15,347 nucleotides of DNA from CAYFUL01 sp964346375 (lineage in GTDB: Bacteria > Bacillota > Clostridia > Tissierellales > Peptoniphilaceae): assembly GCA_964346375.1 (NCBI GenBank), contig CAYFUL010000032.1, forward strand, positions 1 to 15,347. Reading direction: 5' to 3'. Positions 1 through 6,075 of this stretch are shown here, in pieces (position 1 is the stretch's first letter; each line of letters begins with the position of its first letter). Under the pieces are notes generated by a model. The model was not told where the DNA came from. It ran no database searches and worked only from the letters and a program-made list of their open reading frames with translations. The position numbers were made by a program, and so were the translations under genes.

Positions 1-75
1 TTCGAGGTAAAGGCTAAAAATTCCAAACTCGCCTCGGCTTAGGACATGGAATTTTTTTTACGCCTTCACCTCGAA
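1..75. repeat. Large imperfect inverted repeat (hairpin) at left window edge
   Basis: The left arm (1-24, beginning TTCGAGGT and ending AATTCC) is complementary to the right arm (48-75, beginning GGAATT and ending ACCTCGAA), with a few single-base bulges and a longer T-run in the right arm. The roughly 23-nt loop is GC-richer than its surroundings and contains CTCGCCTCGG. It could extend beyond the window start. It does not look like a simple terminator, because no T-tract follows the right arm on the plus strand. A palindromic intergenic repeat or small non-autonomous element is possible but not shown. Confidence 0.6.
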
Positions 76-180
76 AATTACGTATGTTGGGAATGTGATT
101 ACTATTATAAAAATAATTATCCTAGTTAAATAACGTTTGTGTTTTAATACTAATGTACTCCATTGTACCGATATGCTCTC

Positions 181-199
181 CCCTCGGGTCGGGCGAGGG
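181..199. repeat. Short GC-rich hairpin downstream of the feo operon
   Basis: CCCTCG at 181-186 and CGAGGG at 194-199 form a perfect 6-bp GC-rich stem around a 7-nt loop. It lies in a GC-rich patch (about 176-232) that contrasts with the very AT-rich surroundings. It is about 50 nt past the last feo-operon stop on the minus strand, so it might help end that transcript, but no adjacent T-run supports a classic terminator. Confidence 0.4.
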
Positions 200-246
200 C
201 TCGACGCAGCCTACCACGGGTTGTATAAATACATTAAAATTAAAAC

Positions 247-378
247 CTATTTTTTACTTGCGCAACTACTTGCACTTGGACATGAACTACAATCGCAGCC
301 CACTCCTTTTTTTCTTACATGTTTTACAGCAAAGTAGACTGCTACTAAAAGTACACCTAGTACTATAACTGTACCCAT
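247..378 (-). CDS. FeoB-associated Cys-rich membrane protein
   Basis: This 43-residue protein starts 1 nt after the feoB stop codon (TAG T ATG), with a GAGAGG-like ribosome binding site inside the end of feoB. It begins MGTVIVLGVLLVAVYF, a single hydrophobic segment at about residues 3-18, followed by a basic stretch (KHVRKK) and a Cys-rich tail with a CDCSSC motif and one further Cys, ending in ASKK. This architecture (one N-terminal TM helix, positive linker, short tail with CxCxxC) and the position directly after feoB match the known small FeoB-associated Cys-rich membrane proteins of Firmicutes. Its role is not firmly established; the tail probably faces the cytoplasm and may bind iron or help FeoB. 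It is short enough to be missed by length-limited gene calling. Confidence 0.88.
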   Translation of the reverse strand: MGTVIVLGVLLVAVYFAVKHVRKKGVGCDCSSCPSASSCASKK

Positions 379-379
379 A

Positions 380-2512
380 CTATCCCTGCCTCTCTACACT
401 TAATCTATGAAGTCTTTCCTTCTTTCCCTCTGGCCTTACTAATAAAAAGATATAGATTACAAGTATTACTCCTGCAACTAACGTCCAAACATTTGGCGCA
501 TATCCCATAATGATTCTACCAACTTGGTAGATTACAAGGGAAACTGAATAGGAGAATAATACCTGATACCCTATTGCAAAGCCAAACCATTTTTTATCGT
601 TCATCTCCTGTTTTATTGCCCCTACTGCCGCCATACAAGGTATGGTTAGCTGATTAAAGAACATAAAACTTAGAGCCGTTATTAAATCAAACTTACTTCT
701 TACAAATTCTATTAGCCCAGCACTTTCTGGGTCAAGTCCTGCAACTACTCCATAAGTTCCAACTACAAGTTCCTTTGCAATTAGTCCCATAGTAGTTGCC
801 ACAGCTGCCATCCAGTCGTTAAATCCTAATGGCTCAAAGATAAATGCTATCTTAGTTCCAATAAAGGATAGTAGTGAATGGCTTGCATTATTTTCAAACT
901 CTACAAATTTAAAACTTGTAGAGATATTTGAAAGCAACCAAAGTACCATTGTAGAAAGTAGTATTACTGTTCCTGCCTTTACTACAAAGGACTTAATTCT
1001 ATGCCAAGTTGCCTTGCCTACATTTTTTAAACTAGGCATATGGTAATCTGGCAGCTCCATAATAAATGGAGAAGTATCTCCCTGAAACATCCTAGTCTTT
1101 TTTAAAATCAGTCCAGAGATTATTACTGCAAGTATTCCACCAAAGTACCATATTGGTCCAAACCACCAGTACCCGCCTAAAAAAGCTGCAAATAGTGCAA
1201 TAATTTCCGTCTTTGCGCCGCAAGGCATAAATGACGCAACCATAATGGTCATTCTTCTATCATTGTCATTTTCAATAGTCCTTGTTCCTAAAATTCCCGG
1301 CACTGCACAACCTGTGCCAATTAGTATTGGAATAAAACTCTTTCCAGATAGACCAAATTTTCTAAATACCTTGTCTAGAATAAAGGCAATTCTAGACATA
1401 TATCCCACGTCTTCAAGAATGGAAATTAGTAAAAATAGTACGGAGATTATTGGCAAAAATCCAAGTACTCCACCAACGCCTCCAATAATTCCGCTTATTA
1501 TTAGAGATTGTAACCATGGAGCAACGTCTAGTGAAACTAAGAGATTTTCCACTCCTCCACTTACTATTCGACCAAAAAATTCCTCATTAACCCAATCTGT
1601 TATAGGCTCTCCTACAACTTTTATTGCAAGGAAGTATACGAAAAACATAATTCCCACAAAAATTGGAAGGGCTAAAAATCTATTGGTAACAATTCTATCG
1701 ATTCTCTCCGTCATATCGGGTTTATTTGATTTTACTACCGTATCCCTTGTAACCTTAGTAACGAAATTATACCTTTCGTTAGTAATAATTCCTTCCCCAT
1801 CGTCTTGAAATTCCTCTTCAGAGTTTTTAATAATGCCTTTAATTTTAGCAAGTTCGTCATCGCTAATATTAAGGTCCTCTAAAACTTTAAAGTCCGATTC
1901 AAAGAGTTTTATAGCGTACCATCTTTTATTGGGATTATTTTTTAACTCCTCTACAGAATTTTCAATCTCCTGTATATACTTCTCAACTTGAGGAGAAAAG
2001 GTCTCCATATTATTTTCAACAGTTGTATTTGAAATTTCCATTGCAGCAGAAATTAATTCATCTACATTTCTATTTTTAATTGCAGAAACCTCTACAACTT
2101 TGCAATTTAATATTTTCTCCAGTGCCTTAGAGTTAATTTCATCTCCCTTTTTCTCTACAACGTCCATCATATTTAGAGCAAGTACAAGGGGAATTCCTAT
2201 TTCAGACAGTTGAGTAGCCAAGTAGAGATTTCTCTCAATATTTGAAGCATCAACTACATCAATAATTACATCGGGCCTTTCATTAAGAAGAAAATCCCTG
2301 GTAACAACCTCTTCAAGAGTATAGGGAGAGAGGGAGTAAATTCCAGGAAGATCTGTAATTTTAATATTGGAATCCTTTTTATACTCCCCCGTCTTTTTTT
2401 CAACAGTAACTCCTGGCCAATTGCCAACGTATTGGTGAGAACCAGTAAGCTCATTAAATAGTGTAGTCTTTCCTGAATTGGGATTTCCCGCAAGGCCAAT
2501 GTGCAAATTCAT
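380..2512 (-). CDS. feoB: Ferrous iron transport protein B
   Basis: This 710-residue protein is the G-protein-coupled Fe2+ permease of the cytoplasmic membrane. The N-terminal GTPase domain shows the P-loop GNPNSGKT (residues 9-16), switch I GNWPGVTVE (30-38), DLPG (54-57) and NMMD in the NxxD position (114-117). A helical spacer (about 160-270, GDI-like) follows, then a polytopic membrane domain with the typical gate motifs GCAVPGILGTR and MPCGAK, and a C-terminal membrane region ending in a basic tail. Length is near the family norm. The start is ATG overlapping the feoA stop in an ATGA arrangement, so the two genes are translationally coupled, and the small Cys-rich protein follows 1 nt after its stop. 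I see no missing key motif. Function: GTP-dependent uptake of ferrous iron, typical of anaerobes. Confidence 0.97.
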   Translation of the reverse strand: MNLHIGLAGNPNSGKTTLFNELTGSHQYVGNWPGVTVEKKTGEYKKDSNIKITDLPGIYSLSPYTLEEVVTRDFLLNERPDVIIDVVDASNIERNLYLATQLSEIGIPLVLALNMMDVVEKKGDEINSKALEKILNCKVVEVSAIKNRNVDELISAAMEISNTTVENNMETFSPQVEKYIQEIENSVEELKNNPNKRWYAIKLFESDFKVLEDLNISDDELAKIKGIIKNSEEEFQDDGEGIITNERYNFVTKVTRDTVVKSNKPDMTERIDRIVTNRFLALPIFVGIMFFVYFLAIKVVGEPITDWVNEEFFGRIVSGGVENLLVSLDVAPWLQSLIISGIIGGVGGVLGFLPIISVLFLLISILEDVGYMSRIAFILDKVFRKFGLSGKSFIPILIGTGCAVPGILGTRTIENDNDRRMTIMVASFMPCGAKTEIIALFAAFLGGYWWFGPIWYFGGILAVIISGLILKKTRMFQGDTSPFIMELPDYHMPSLKNVGKATWHRIKSFVVKAGTVILLSTMVLWLLSNISTSFKFVEFENNASHSLLSFIGTKIAFIFEPLGFNDWMAAVATTMGLIAKELVVGTYGVVAGLDPESAGLIEFVRSKFDLITALSFMFFNQLTIPCMAAVGAIKQEMNDKKWFGFAIGYQVLFSYSVSLVIYQVGRIIMGYAPNVWTLVAGVILVIYIFLLVRPEGKKERLHRLSVERQG

Positions 2513-2754
2513 ACTACACCTCCATTCTCATTTAATTCTTCAATCTCAACTAAAATCCCGTCGGCTTTTCTAATACTAAGTTCGTACCCTCTTAAGTTTA
2601 TTTGAATGGGATCACCTAGGGGAGCAACCTTACGAATAAAAATCTCAACGCCCTTAGTAAGTCCCATATCCATTATTCTTCTCCTAAGAGGGCCCTCACC
2701 ATTAATCTTATTTACTCTGTAATATTTTCCAACTACAGCCTCACCTAGATTCAT
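2509..2754 (-). CDS. feoA: Ferrous iron transport protein A
   Basis: This 81-residue cytoplasmic protein is of the FeoA SH3-like fold. The diagnostic stretch RRRIMDMGLTKGVEIFI (about residues 24-40) matches the family pattern of a conserved Met-Gly-Leu turn followed by a beta-strand, and APLGDPIQINLRGYELSIRK gives the second half of the barrel. FeoA is thought to bind and modulate FeoB. The gene is first in the operon: the start ATG is preceded by GAGGAGG at a spacing of about 6-8 nt, and the stop TGA overlaps the feoB start by 4 nt. It is transcribed away from the 2928 gene, sharing a short divergent regulatory region. Confidence 0.95.
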   Translation of the reverse strand: MNLGEAVVGKYYRVNKINGEGPLRRRIMDMGLTKGVEIFIRKVAPLGDPIQINLRGYELSIRKADGILVEIEELNENGGVV

Positions 2755-2802
2755 GTGTCCTCCTCATATGTACAATTAATAATAGCCATCAATTACAATT
2801 TC

Positions 2803-2808
2803 ATTATA
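2803..2808 (-). promoter_or_regulatory. Probable -10 element of the feo operon
   Basis: On the minus strand the sequence reads TGTGCTATAATG, a perfect TATAAT about 50 nt upstream of the feoA start. A hexamer 17 nt further upstream (about 2826-2831) is only a weak -35 match, which would fit an activator-dependent or regulated promoter. The assignment is by motif only. Confidence 0.5.
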
Positions 2809-2832
2809 GCACAAAAATTGTTTCATAGAAGA

Positions 2833-2879
2833 GATATTTGAAAAAAGTTATCAAGTGAATAATATATGTTTCAAATATC
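2833..2879. promoter_or_regulatory. Inverted repeat between divergent feo and hemerythrin-like operons
   Basis: GATATTTGAAA (2833-2843) and TTTCAAATATC (2869-2879) form a perfect 11-bp inverted repeat separated by 25 bp. It sits between the putative feo -10 (2803-2808) and the start of the plus-strand gene at 2928, just upstream of where the feo -35 should lie. It is plausibly a two-half-site operator for a regulator of both directions. It is not an obvious canonical Fur box (no GATAATGATAATCATTATC-like core). A chance AT-rich palindrome cannot be excluded. Confidence 0.4.
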
Positions 2880-2927
2880 ACATTGGAGTTTAAAAAATTA
2901 TAGTATCTTATATGCAGGAGGGATAGA

Positions 2928-3509
2928 ATGAGTTTATTTTTAGCACCAATACATTTTAGTATGTACGACAAGATTAAAAAACAGGATGAAATTACAAAGA
3001 CTATAGTAAATAAATACGACGAAAATATTTTAAAAGAGGTAGAGGAAAATTTAGGTACACTTCTAGAAGGAGAACTACAAGATATAATAGATACCTCGGC
3101 AATACATCCATGGTTACAGGGGAAAATAGATATAGTAGAAAGTGTATTTGCAAAGTCCATAGAAAAATTAATAGATGAAAATATAGCCACAGCAAAAAAT
3201 ATAGAAGAGGACTTTAAAAAATTAGGTAAAAATTTTAAGGGTATAGACAACACAGAAGAGGTATATAGACTGTTAACAACAAACTTTTTAGACGGAATGC
3301 CATGTGATATGGCAATAAGACCAATTGAACTTACAGAGGAACGTTCAACATGGACGCAGAATTTATCCGTTCACTCAAGATTTTGGGAAGACGAAGGAAT
3401 CCTTTACAACAACTTTAGAAAGGCATGGCTAGAGGGAGTTGCAGAGGAGAACAGTATGAAAATAAGTACAGATGGAGTAAATTATGAGGTGGTAAAATGT
3501 ACGGAATAG
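2928..3509 (+). CDS. Uncharacterised protein coupled to a hemerythrin-like protein
   Basis: This 193-residue protein is not one I recognise. It starts ATG after GGAGGG at a good spacing. No signal peptide or convincing TM segment is visible; it looks like a soluble, largely helical, Glu/Lys-rich protein. Features that could be conserved are the start MSLFLAPIH (His9), SAIHPWLQGKID (His60), GMPCDMAIRP (Cys126) and NLSVHSRFWEDEG (His149), so a metal or cofactor site made by His/Cys residues is conceivable but unproven. Its stop lies 13 nt inside the following hemerythrin-like gene, and the two are divergent from the feo operon; this tight coupling suggests a shared complex or pathway. Confidence refers to it being a real gene. 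Confidence 0.85.
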   Translation: MSLFLAPIHFSMYDKIKKQDEITKTIVNKYDENILKEVEENLGTLLEGELQDIIDTSAIHPWLQGKIDIVESVFAKSIEKLIDENIATAKNIEEDFKKLGKNFKGIDNTEEVYRLLTTNFLDGMPCDMAIRPIELTEERSTWTQNLSVHSRFWEDEGILYNNFRKAWLEGVAEENSMKISTDGVNYEVVKCTE

Positions 3510-4033
3510 AAATTTTAGTAAAGGAACACGAAAATATACTGAATTTTACAAATATTTTAGAGTCAGAGTGTGAGAAAATACTAGATGGCAAGGAAGTAGA
3601 TGTAGAATTTTTTAGAAGGGGAATAGTTTTTATAAGGGAGTACGCCGATAAACACCATCACCAAAAGGAAGAAGAACTGCTATTTAAGTACATGGTAGAG
3701 GAATTAGGGCCTGTTGCAGAAAAGTTAGTAAAAAATGGAATGTTAGTAGAACATTCTCTAGCAAGGGGAACCACAATGAGTTTAGAGGAGTATGTAAATA
3801 AGTATGAGGAAGATCCAAGTACTTACAATAAGCTCCATATAATTGGCCACGCAATGACCTATGCAAATCTACTTAGGCGTCATGCCACAGCAGAAAATAC
3901 AGTGGCATATCCATTTGCAGAGAAGAATTTAAAGGCAGAGACATTAGAAAAGGTAGACGTTGAAACACGCAACATAGAAGAAAATACAAGCAAAGATTTT
4001 TTTGAAAAGTTTAAAGAGTTTATGGTAGATTAA
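3497..4033 (+). CDS. Hemerythrin-like (HHE) domain protein
   Basis: This 178-residue cytoplasmic protein is predicted to form a four-helix bundle binding a di-iron site. Candidate ligands in order are His11 (VKEHEN), His53-55 with Glu58/59 (HHHQKEEELLF, the most diagnostic motif), His86 (LVEHSLARG), His114/118, and His129 with Glu133 (RRHATAENT). The spacing is that of bacterial HHE proteins, which bind O2, NO or iron or protect against oxidative or nitrosative stress. The start ATG overlaps the end of the upstream gene by 13 nt, and a strong terminator follows 4 nt after the stop, so the two genes form a closed operon. The divergent position next to feoAB suggests a link to iron or oxygen stress. 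The exact ligand is not predictable from sequence. Confidence 0.88.
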   Translation: MYGIEILVKEHENILNFTNILESECEKILDGKEVDVEFFRRGIVFIREYADKHHHQKEEELLFKYMVEELGPVAEKLVKNGMLVEHSLARGTTMSLEEYVNKYEEDPSTYNKLHIIGHAMTYANLLRRHATAENTVAYPFAEKNLKAETLEKVDVETRNIEENTSKDFFEKFKEFMVD

Positions 4034-4037
4034 CAGG

Positions 4038-4070
4038 AAACTGTGGAAAAATATTCCACAGTTTTTTTAT
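4038..4070 (+). terminator. Rho-independent terminator of the hemerythrin-like operon
   Basis: AAACTGTGGAA (4038-4048) pairs perfectly with TTCCACAGTTT (4054-4064) around a 5-nt loop, followed by a T-run. It begins 4 nt after the stop codon at 4033. Confidence 0.95.
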
Positions 4071-4083
4071 ATTTTTCTACACA

Positions 4084-4219
4084 GGTATGTCTGGATTGTT
4101 CGGGGTCTCCGTTGTGATGCTGGGATTTTTTTTAATACCGAAAAATATATTTCGAATTCAAAAAAATATAACGAATTTTGTAACCCATGGTAGGTGTGGA
4201 TTGTCGTGGGTCCCCCGTT
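4084..4219. repeat. Two GC-rich imperfect direct repeats in a 316-bp intergenic region
   Basis: A unit of about 30 bp at 4084-4113 (starts GGTATGTCTGGATTGT) recurs imperfectly at 4189-4219 (starts GGTAGGTGTGGATTGT); both continue with GGGTC, a C-rich stretch and CCGTT. The first 16 positions differ at two bases. Between them is AT-rich sequence. No convincing gene is present in 4071-4386. The open frames there on both strands lack ribosome binding sites and are best regarded as chance. The repeats may be relics of a duplicated element or recognition sites; I cannot name a family. Confidence 0.5.
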
Positions 4220-4289
4220 AAATATCCTAGGAGTTTTATTGCCTATCCATTCCACAATACCCATTTATTATCATCGTCTATTTGTATAT

Positions 4290-4311
4290 TGCAAAATCGG
4301 TGCATTTTGCA
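4290..4311. promoter_or_regulatory. Palindrome upstream of the MaoC-like gene, possible operator
   Basis: TGCAAAAT (4290-4297) and ATTTTGCA (4304-4311) form a perfect 8-bp inverted repeat with a 6-bp centre, about 75 bp upstream of the MaoC-like start. The only -10-like hexamer nearby is TATATT at 4362-4367, with no good -35. The palindrome could bind a regulator of the gene; no regulator family is evident from the sequence. Confidence 0.35.
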
Positions 4312-4386
4312 TTTTAACACCACTTTACTAACAACGAAATTTTCATCTAAAAATATTTGGGTATATTATTTTAAAGGAGGAATAAA

Positions 4387-4836
4387 ATGGATTTATTTTT
4401 TGACGAATTTGTACTAGACCAGGTATTTGAAATTCCACCAGCAGTTGTGGATGAAGAAGAGATGATGGATTTTCATAGAAAATACGATATGAGAACATTC
4501 CATTTAGACGAGGAGGCCGCTGCCAGAACTCCATTTAAGAGAATATTTGCATCAGGATTTTTTACCCTATGTTTTGCATGGGGACAGTGGATAAAAATTA
4601 GTGGCGACGATATGGCAATAGTAGCCGGAGTGTGAATAGAAAAGTTAAAATGGGTAAAGCCAGTTTACGCTGGAGATACACTTACATCCACCGTTAGAAT
4701 AGCAGATTTAAAAGAATCTTCAAACGGAAAATCAGGAGTAGTTACCGTAGAATTTATTACAAAAAATCAAGACGGAGTAGTAGTACTAGAGTCACTGGTA
4801 AAGCATCTTGCCCGTAAAAGAGAATTTGCTATTTAA
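4387..4836 (+). pseudogene. MaoC-like hot-dog dehydratase interrupted by in-frame TGA
   Basis: An AAAGGAGG site 6 nt before the ATG opens a 149-codon reading frame interrupted only by TGA at codon 83 (4633-4635) and ending at TAA 4834-4836. Residues 1-82 show the MaoC pattern: an Asp/His region YDMRTFHLDEEAAARTPFKR and ASGFFTLCF. The same frame resumes after TGA with IEKLKWVKPVYAGDTLTS, the typical family strand with PV.xGDTL, then a final VxFITKNQDG..V segment. Total length is normal for a stand-alone MaoC-like enoyl-CoA hydratase. In the family the interrupted position is commonly Gly, and GGA to TGA is a single-base change. Simplest reading: recent nonsense mutation or sequencing error. 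Selenocysteine or code change is unlikely (see rejected items). If intact, it would hydrate or dehydrate an acyl-CoA. Confidence 0.85.
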
Positions 4837-4874
4837 AAATAAGGATCAGAGAAAACTCTGGTCCTTATTTTTTT
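4837..4874. terminator. Bidirectional terminator between convergent genes
   Basis: A 15-bp stem from 4837-4851 and 4856-4870 (one G-U-type pair) closes a 4-nt AAAA loop and is flanked by A-runs and T-runs on the two sides, so it can serve both the plus-strand MaoC-like gene and the minus-strand aminotransferase. Confidence 0.92.
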
Positions 4875-4882
4875 CTAAATAT

Positions 4883-6067
4883 TTAATTTAATACTTCTTC
4901 AATTCTCTTTACTGCCTCGGATAAATTCTCATCACTTGTTGCAAATGTAATTCGTATAAACCCTTCCATACCAAAGCCTTCCCCTGGTACTACGGCTACA
5001 TGGGTTTTCTCCAATAGATACTCTGCAAAGTCTACACTGGAATCTATTTTTATTCCCTCTAATTCCCTGCCTATATACTCTCTACAGTCAATAAAGATAT
5101 AAAATGCACCTAGTGGATTTTTACAGTGTAGTCCCTTTATATTATTTATCTTCTCGTATAAAAAGTCCCTTCTCTTTTTATAACCAACTCTCATAAATTC
5201 CACATAGGTCTGCTCTGCCTTTAACGCCGCCGCTGCTGCTCCTTGTGATATACTCGACGGTCCGCTGGTCATATGGGATTGTAAACTTGCCATTGCCTTT
5301 ACTACGTCCTTTGGCCCACAAACATACCCTATTCTCCATCCTGTCATGGCGTATGCCTTACTTACCCCATTTACATAGATTAAGTAGTCTCTATTGTCTC
5401 CAACTACTGTTGGCATACTGGTATGTGTTCCCTCGTAGAGTAGTTTTGAATATATTTCGTCTGAAATAATGTATATATTATTTTCCAAAGACCACTTTGT
5501 GATTTCCTCTAGTATTTCTCTACTATAGGTTATTCCCGATGGGTTTGATGGATAATTTAGCAGTAGTGCCTTTGTATTTTCTGTCTTGTATTTATCCAAT
5601 AGCTCTACTGAAATTTTAAAGTCATCTTCGTAGGTTGTTGGTACCTCTATTGGATCTCCCCCTACGATTTTTACCATCTCTGTATAGCTTACCCAGTAGG
5701 GCGCTGGAATTAATACCTGGTCTTCTTCGTCTAGTATTGCCATTAGGGCTAAAAATAGAGACTGCTTCGCTCCATTTGATACTATTATCTCGTCTATTCC
5801 ATATAAAACTCCCGTATCTTGAAATGTTCTAAAGGAGATTGCCTCTCTAAGTTCCAATGTTCCAGAATTTAAGGTGTACTTTGTATTTCCCTCTACGATT
5901 GCCTTTATCCCTGCTAATGATGCAATTTCAGATGTACTAAAATCCGGCTCTCCCGTTGAAAGATCTACTATATTTAATCCCCTCGCCTTCATTTCAGTTG
6001 CCTTTGCAGAAACTGCCAAGGTTGGAGATGGACTTACCTTATTTAATCTCTTGGATATTCTTCCCAT
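4883..6067 (-). CDS. aspB: Class I/II PLP-dependent aminotransferase, aspartate type (Ib)
   Basis: This 394-residue cytosolic enzyme has the aspartate aminotransferase subgroup Ib signature: the N-terminus SPTLAVSAKATEMKARG, then LSTGEPDF (36-43), SNGAKQSL (97-104), NYPSNPSG (171-178), SDEIYSKL (202-209), and the PLP-Schiff base Lys237 in NGVSKAYAMTGWRIGY with Arg245. Length is typical. The most likely reaction is aspartate plus 2-oxoglutarate to oxaloacetate plus glutamate, but the same fold serves other substrates, so specificity and the symbol are inference. It starts 8 nt after the proS stop with a GAGG ribosome binding site overlapping that stop, so it is probably co-transcribed with proS, and ends at the shared terminator with the MaoC-like gene. 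Confidence 0.88.
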   Translation of the reverse strand: MGRISKRLNKVSPSPTLAVSAKATEMKARGLNIVDLSTGEPDFSTSEIASLAGIKAIVEGNTKYTLNSGTLELREAISFRTFQDTGVLYGIDEIIVSNGAKQSLFLALMAILDEEDQVLIPAPYWVSYTEMVKIVGGDPIEVPTTYEDDFKISVELLDKYKTENTKALLLNYPSNPSGITYSREILEEITKWSLENNIYIISDEIYSKLLYEGTHTSMPTVVGDNRDYLIYVNGVSKAYAMTGWRIGYVCGPKDVVKAMASLQSHMTSGPSSISQGAAAAALKAEQTYVEFMRVGYKKRRDFLYEKINNIKGLHCKNPLGAFYIFIDCREYIGRELEGIKIDSSVDFAEYLLEKTHVAVVPGEGFGMEGFIRITFATSDENLSEAVKRIEEVLN

Positions 6068-6075
6068 ATACTACC

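Noticed and set aside
137..368. Two plus-strand frames of 66 and 71 residues near the left end
   Set aside because: They are antisense to the FeoB-associated small protein and have no ribosome binding sites.
1245..1808. 187-residue open frame on the plus strand
   Set aside because: It is antisense to feoB, with composition mirroring the feoB membrane region and no ribosome binding site.
4067..4417. Short open frames on both strands in the 4071-4386 gap
   Set aside because: They overlap the terminator, the repeats and the MaoC-like start, and lack ribosome binding sites and recognisable composition.
4633..4673. TGA read as selenocysteine, with a CCAG/CTGG hairpin about 25 nt downstream
   Set aside because: The 4-bp stem has a UUUACG loop without the usual G-rich SECIS loop, its bases encode the conserved PVYAGD motif, and MaoC-like proteins do not carry a catalytic Cys at this position.
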